DNA of 64,000 bases from Acetobacterium woodii DSM 1030. Its GTDB lineage: Bacteria > Bacillota > Clostridia > Eubacteriales > Eubacteriaceae. The DNA is taken from assembly GCF_000247605.1 (NCBI RefSeq), contig NC_016894.1, positions 558,001 through 622,000 of the forward strand, written 5' to 3'. A program made the position numbers and the translations under genes. This document shows, in pieces, positions 61,925-64,000 of this stretch. Numbering within the stretch: position 1 is the first letter of the stretch; each line of letters starts with the position of its first letter. The notes beneath the pieces were generated by a model, which saw only the letters and a list, made by a program, of their open reading frames with translations, was not told the DNA's origin and did not search any database.

Positions 61925-61958
61925 AACCGCTTATCCTAACGGATAACCGGTTTTTTTT
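61925..61958 (+). terminator. Right copy of nspC terminator (2d) with T-run
   Basis: AACCGCTTATCC-TAAC-GGATAACCGGTT followed by TTTTTT, a complete terminator. Confidence 0.88.
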
Positions 61959-62054
61959 CAAAAATTTTCCTGAGCGCTTAAACCTTGGTTATGATATAAT
62001 AGCCAAAATCGAAACGTTGGTAAGAATTAAAATCATTAATAAAAGGAGCAAACC

Positions 62055-62624
62055 ATGGCACACAAATTTAACCCGATTAACATAAAAAAACTCGATAATG
62101 AATGGCGACGAGAAAATCTGCCGCCGTTTGAAACATTGCAAAAACTGGGCGTGGAAGCAACTGATGTTTTTGCCGATATTGGCTGTGGAATTGGTTATTT
62201 TACTATTCCGGCGGCAACAATGACAAAAAATAATGTTTATGCGCTCGACACTTCAGCGGCAATGCTGGAAGAACTAAAAATACGAGCAAATGAAGCCGAT
62301 CTGGAAAATGTTGTGTTGACTCAAACCGCTGAATATGATTTAAAACTTCCAAATGAATCAGTAACTTTTGCACTGCTGGTTAATGTGATTCATGAAATTG
62401 ACAACAAGGAAAAGTTTTTAAATGAAATTAACCGCATCTTAAAAACGGGGGGGAAACTGGCAGTGATTGATTGGGAAAAGGCTGAACTGGAAATGGGGCC
62501 GCCGATTAGTCACCGGCTTGGTAAAGATACGTTAGCCAAAATGTTAAAAGAAATCAAGTTTGATTGTCAAAAAACAATGAGTTTTACGGAAAATTTTTAT
62601 GGCTTGGTATTTATAAAAAATTAG
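62055..62624 (+). CDS. Class I SAM-dependent methyltransferase
   Basis: 189 residues; AAGGAGC precedes the ATG. Motif I is VFADIGCGIGYFTIPAA (about residue 38), then VYALDTSAAMLEELK and LVNVIHEIDNKEKFLNEI. UbiE-like small methyltransferase. The substrate is not identifiable; related proteins are often linked to metalloid methylation, but the arsenite-binding Cys set is absent. Confidence 0.85.
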   Translation: MAHKFNPINIKKLDNEWRRENLPPFETLQKLGVEATDVFADIGCGIGYFTIPAATMTKNNVYALDTSAAMLEELKIRANEADLENVVLTQTAEYDLKLPNESVTFALLVNVIHEIDNKEKFLNEINRILKTGGKLAVIDWEKAELEMGPPISHRLGKDTLAKMLKEIKFDCQKTMSFTENFYGLVFIKN

Positions 62625-62647
62625 GATCGAACGAAGAGGTAACGGGA

Positions 62648-63037
62648 ATGGAAAAAGAAATGTTAAAGATTATTGACAATGATCAGTTTGCTAAACTTGT
62701 CGGTTTAGAACTCATTAAGGTAGAGATCGGTTATGCCGAAGTAAAAATGAAGATTGAAGATAAACATCTTAATGGGATTGGGATTGTTCAGGGCGGAGCT
62801 TTGTTTACTTTGGCAGATTATGCCTTTGCGGCGGCTTCCAACGCTGGTGGAAAAATAACGGTCGGGATCAATGCAAACATTACCTATTCAAAACCGGCGA
62901 AAGGCAAGTATCTTTTGGCAAAAGCCTCCGAGACGTCAGCAAGTCGAAGTTTATGCAATTATACAGTGGATATTTATGATATCGATAATGATACCCTGGT
63001 TGCAAAATTTACGGCGACTGGTTTTATCAAGAATTAA
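62648..63037 (+). CDS. PaaI-type hotdog thioesterase
   Basis: 129 residues from the ATG at 62648, with GAAGAGG upstream; a frame reaching back to 62564 overlaps the upstream gene. Hotdog-fold marks: HLNGIGIVQGGALFTLADYAFA with the catalytic Asp, then INANITYSKPAKGKYLLAKA. It hydrolyses acyl- or aryl-CoA esters, such as phenylacetyl-CoA in the best-known members. Confidence 0.88.
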   Translation: MEKEMLKIIDNDQFAKLVGLELIKVEIGYAEVKMKIEDKHLNGIGIVQGGALFTLADYAFAAASNAGGKITVGINANITYSKPAKGKYLLAKASETSASRSLCNYTVDIYDIDNDTLVAKFTATGFIKN

Positions 63038-63042
63038 AATAA

Positions 63043-63084
63043 AAATCCCATCGTTAAGCTTTGATCGTAACGATGGGGGTTTTT
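63043..63084. terminator. Bidirectional terminator
   Basis: CCCATCGTTA and TAACGATGGG arms, TTTTT to the right and AAAAT to the left. Between converging genes. Confidence 0.88.
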
Positions 63085-63116
63085 ATTTAGGTAAATTGCC
63101 GAATTCAGAACCAGCA

Positions 63117-63806
63117 TTATGAACAGGTAGCACCAGAGACACGGCAGGATTTATGCAGTGAGCAAAAATCGCAGGGGTTTAAATCATTGGTTTGATTTTG
63201 ATTTAAGACGCCCATTATTCCAGATACCGATTTGATCGGGTTCATCTTCATACTTGGGGCGAGCTGAACTCCAATTTCTTCAGGGGCTAAGAGGTTAAAG
63301 AGACATCGTTGATTTTTTAATTCAAATTGATGTTGCCCGGGGCTCCACACATGCGTACGTTTTAAGGTTAATTCGGCTAATTCTTGGGCGATATAATCTT
63401 TCAACCATCGTTCAGCATTTTCAATAAAGGCAGTTCCCCAGATATCCAAAAAGTAGTTTTCCAGGGAAGCGGTTAAGACATGAGACTTATCGTCGAAATT
63501 TCGGATGGTTACAACAAAACATAAAACCTGTTTTGAATCTTTTAAGATTCGCCCCGGCATTTCCCCCAAGAAAGATTCGCCATTACACAAAAGAACATGA
63601 TCTTCATGGATTTCCGAAATCTCAAAACTCTGAAGGAGTGCCAGGATTTCCAAGTCTTTTATCAAAAAATCATAGGCATTATTAACGGCCATTCCATATT
63701 TTTTAGGCACTTCCGGATAATCGATATTAGTATGCTTTTTAAAGTAGTCATTCACTTGGGTTAGATTGGCAGCGGGAACATTAAGAATGTGTTTTTTAGT
63801 TAACAT
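63117..63806 (-). CDS. MetH activation-domain-like protein
   Basis: 229 residues. It has the C-terminal marks of the vitamin B12-dependent methionine synthase activation domain as a free-standing protein: RTHVWSPGQHQFELKNQRCLF, IGVQLAPSMKMNPIKSVSG, then a Cys-rich end CDFCSLHKSC...C. In acetogens and other anaerobes such proteins accompany corrinoid methyltransferases or MetH lacking its own activation domain. The extra Cys cluster could hold an iron-sulfur centre. It ends a minus-strand transcript shared with the gene at the window edge. Confidence 0.82.
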   Translation of the reverse strand: MLTKKHILNVPAANLTQVNDYFKKHTNIDYPEVPKKYGMAVNNAYDFLIKDLEILALLQSFEISEIHEDHVLLCNGESFLGEMPGRILKDSKQVLCFVVTIRNFDDKSHVLTASLENYFLDIWGTAFIENAERWLKDYIAQELAELTLKRTHVWSPGQHQFELKNQRCLFNLLAPEEIGVQLAPSMKMNPIKSVSGIMGVLNQNQTNDLNPCDFCSLHKSCRVSGATCS

Positions 63807-63826
63807 TGTTTTATCCTTTCGCGTTA

Positions 63827-64000
63827 TTAAATAGAATCGAGAATAAACATATTCAGCGATTTTATCGTTTTTATTTCATCAGTGGTTAAGGTTAAACGAT
63901 CAGCGGTGATTTCTTCATTTTCCAGTGGATTGGAAGACATCAAAAATTTTAAAGAAAAAGGGGCAATCGGACGATAAGAGATACCAAACATCAGACCCCA
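63827..64000 (-). CDS. Unidentified protein, C-terminal end only
   Basis: 57 codons and a stop are visible on the minus strand; the rest lies beyond base 64000. The readable part includes GISYRPIAPFSLKFLM and ends NMFILDSI. I cannot assign it. It lies 20 bases upstream of the MetH-activation-like gene and is probably co-transcribed, so a folate or corrinoid enzyme is possible. Confidence 0.55.
   Translation of the reverse strand, partial: WGLMFGISYRPIAPFSLKFLMSSNPLENEEITADRLTLTTDEIKTIKSLNMFILDSI

Overview
The window looks like chromosome from a low-GC anaerobic Firmicute of the Eubacteriaceae, most probably an Acetobacterium-like acetogen. This is inferred from gene content: a TetR-controlled three-component corrinoid methyltransferase system (MeTr-type protein, corrinoid protein, uroporphyrinogen-decarboxylase-type methyltransferase), a stand-alone MetH-activation-like protein, a cobalamin riboswitch with a BtuCDF-type importer, and the many ferredoxin, flavin and thiol-redox proteins. 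There are no rRNA genes, tRNAs, CRISPR arrays, phage genes or intact transposases.

Layout. 1-4.6 kb: end of a TfoX-like gene, a DUF1848 protein, a membrane-anchored FGE-fold protein, a GAF protein and a serine hydrolase. 4.7-11.3 kb: an ABC-2 transporter/SGNH hydrolase operon (minus strand), a DUF364 metal-chelation-type protein behind a palindromic promoter, a P-loop kinase-like protein and a Na+:amino-acid symporter. 11.6-15.1 kb: a heterodimeric ABC exporter. 15.3-22.4 kb: a family-5 (Opp/Nik-type) ABC importer operon with a SAM methyltransferase and a flavodoxin. 22.5-28.5 kb: MBL-fold protein, flavin reductase, riboswitch-controlled corrinoid importer, yjdF behind its own RNA element, and thioredoxin. 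28.7-33.3 kb: Crp/Fnr regulator, Eis-like acetyltransferase, and a ferredoxin/CcdA/TlpA/DUF6132/4Fe-4S membrane protein operon. 33.6-37.9 kb: TPP-riboswitch thiamin operon. 38-41.9 kb: TetR and the methyltransferase operon. 42.3-46.6 kb: MarR, cytidylate-kinase-like protein, MATE pump, and pdxST. 46.8-52.4 kb: HD-GYP response regulator and a 1465-aa hybrid histidine kinase. 52.6-54.5 kb: lipoprotein, ECF sigma factor and membrane proteins. 54.5-61.7 kb: possible non-coding RNA, then a polyamine cluster (speD, speA, speE, speB, carboxyspermidine dehydrogenase and decarboxylase). 61.9-64 kb: SAM methyltransferase, thioesterase, MetH-activation-like protein and a partial gene.

The most unusual content is two families of short non-autonomous repeats. 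Family 1 is a 171-bp near-palindrome (TAGG...CCTA ends) with seven full copies and remnants. It is flanked by 9-11 bp target duplications. Six of the seven full copies, and one remnant, end 26-29 nt before a start codon, just upstream of the Shine-Dalgarno sequence; the seventh is 63 nt away. Family 2 is a 176-177-bp element with four full copies. Each lies between two near-identical copies of a different intrinsic terminator hairpin (21-27 bp), at the 3' end of a gene. One family therefore decorates translation starts and the other transcription ends. I know of no description of such a pair, but I could not search for one.

Regulatory content is also rich: cobalamin and TPP riboswitches, a yjdF-type leader with a visible anti-Shine-Dalgarno pairing, and palindromic operators next to the DUF364, TetR, MarR and importer promoters.
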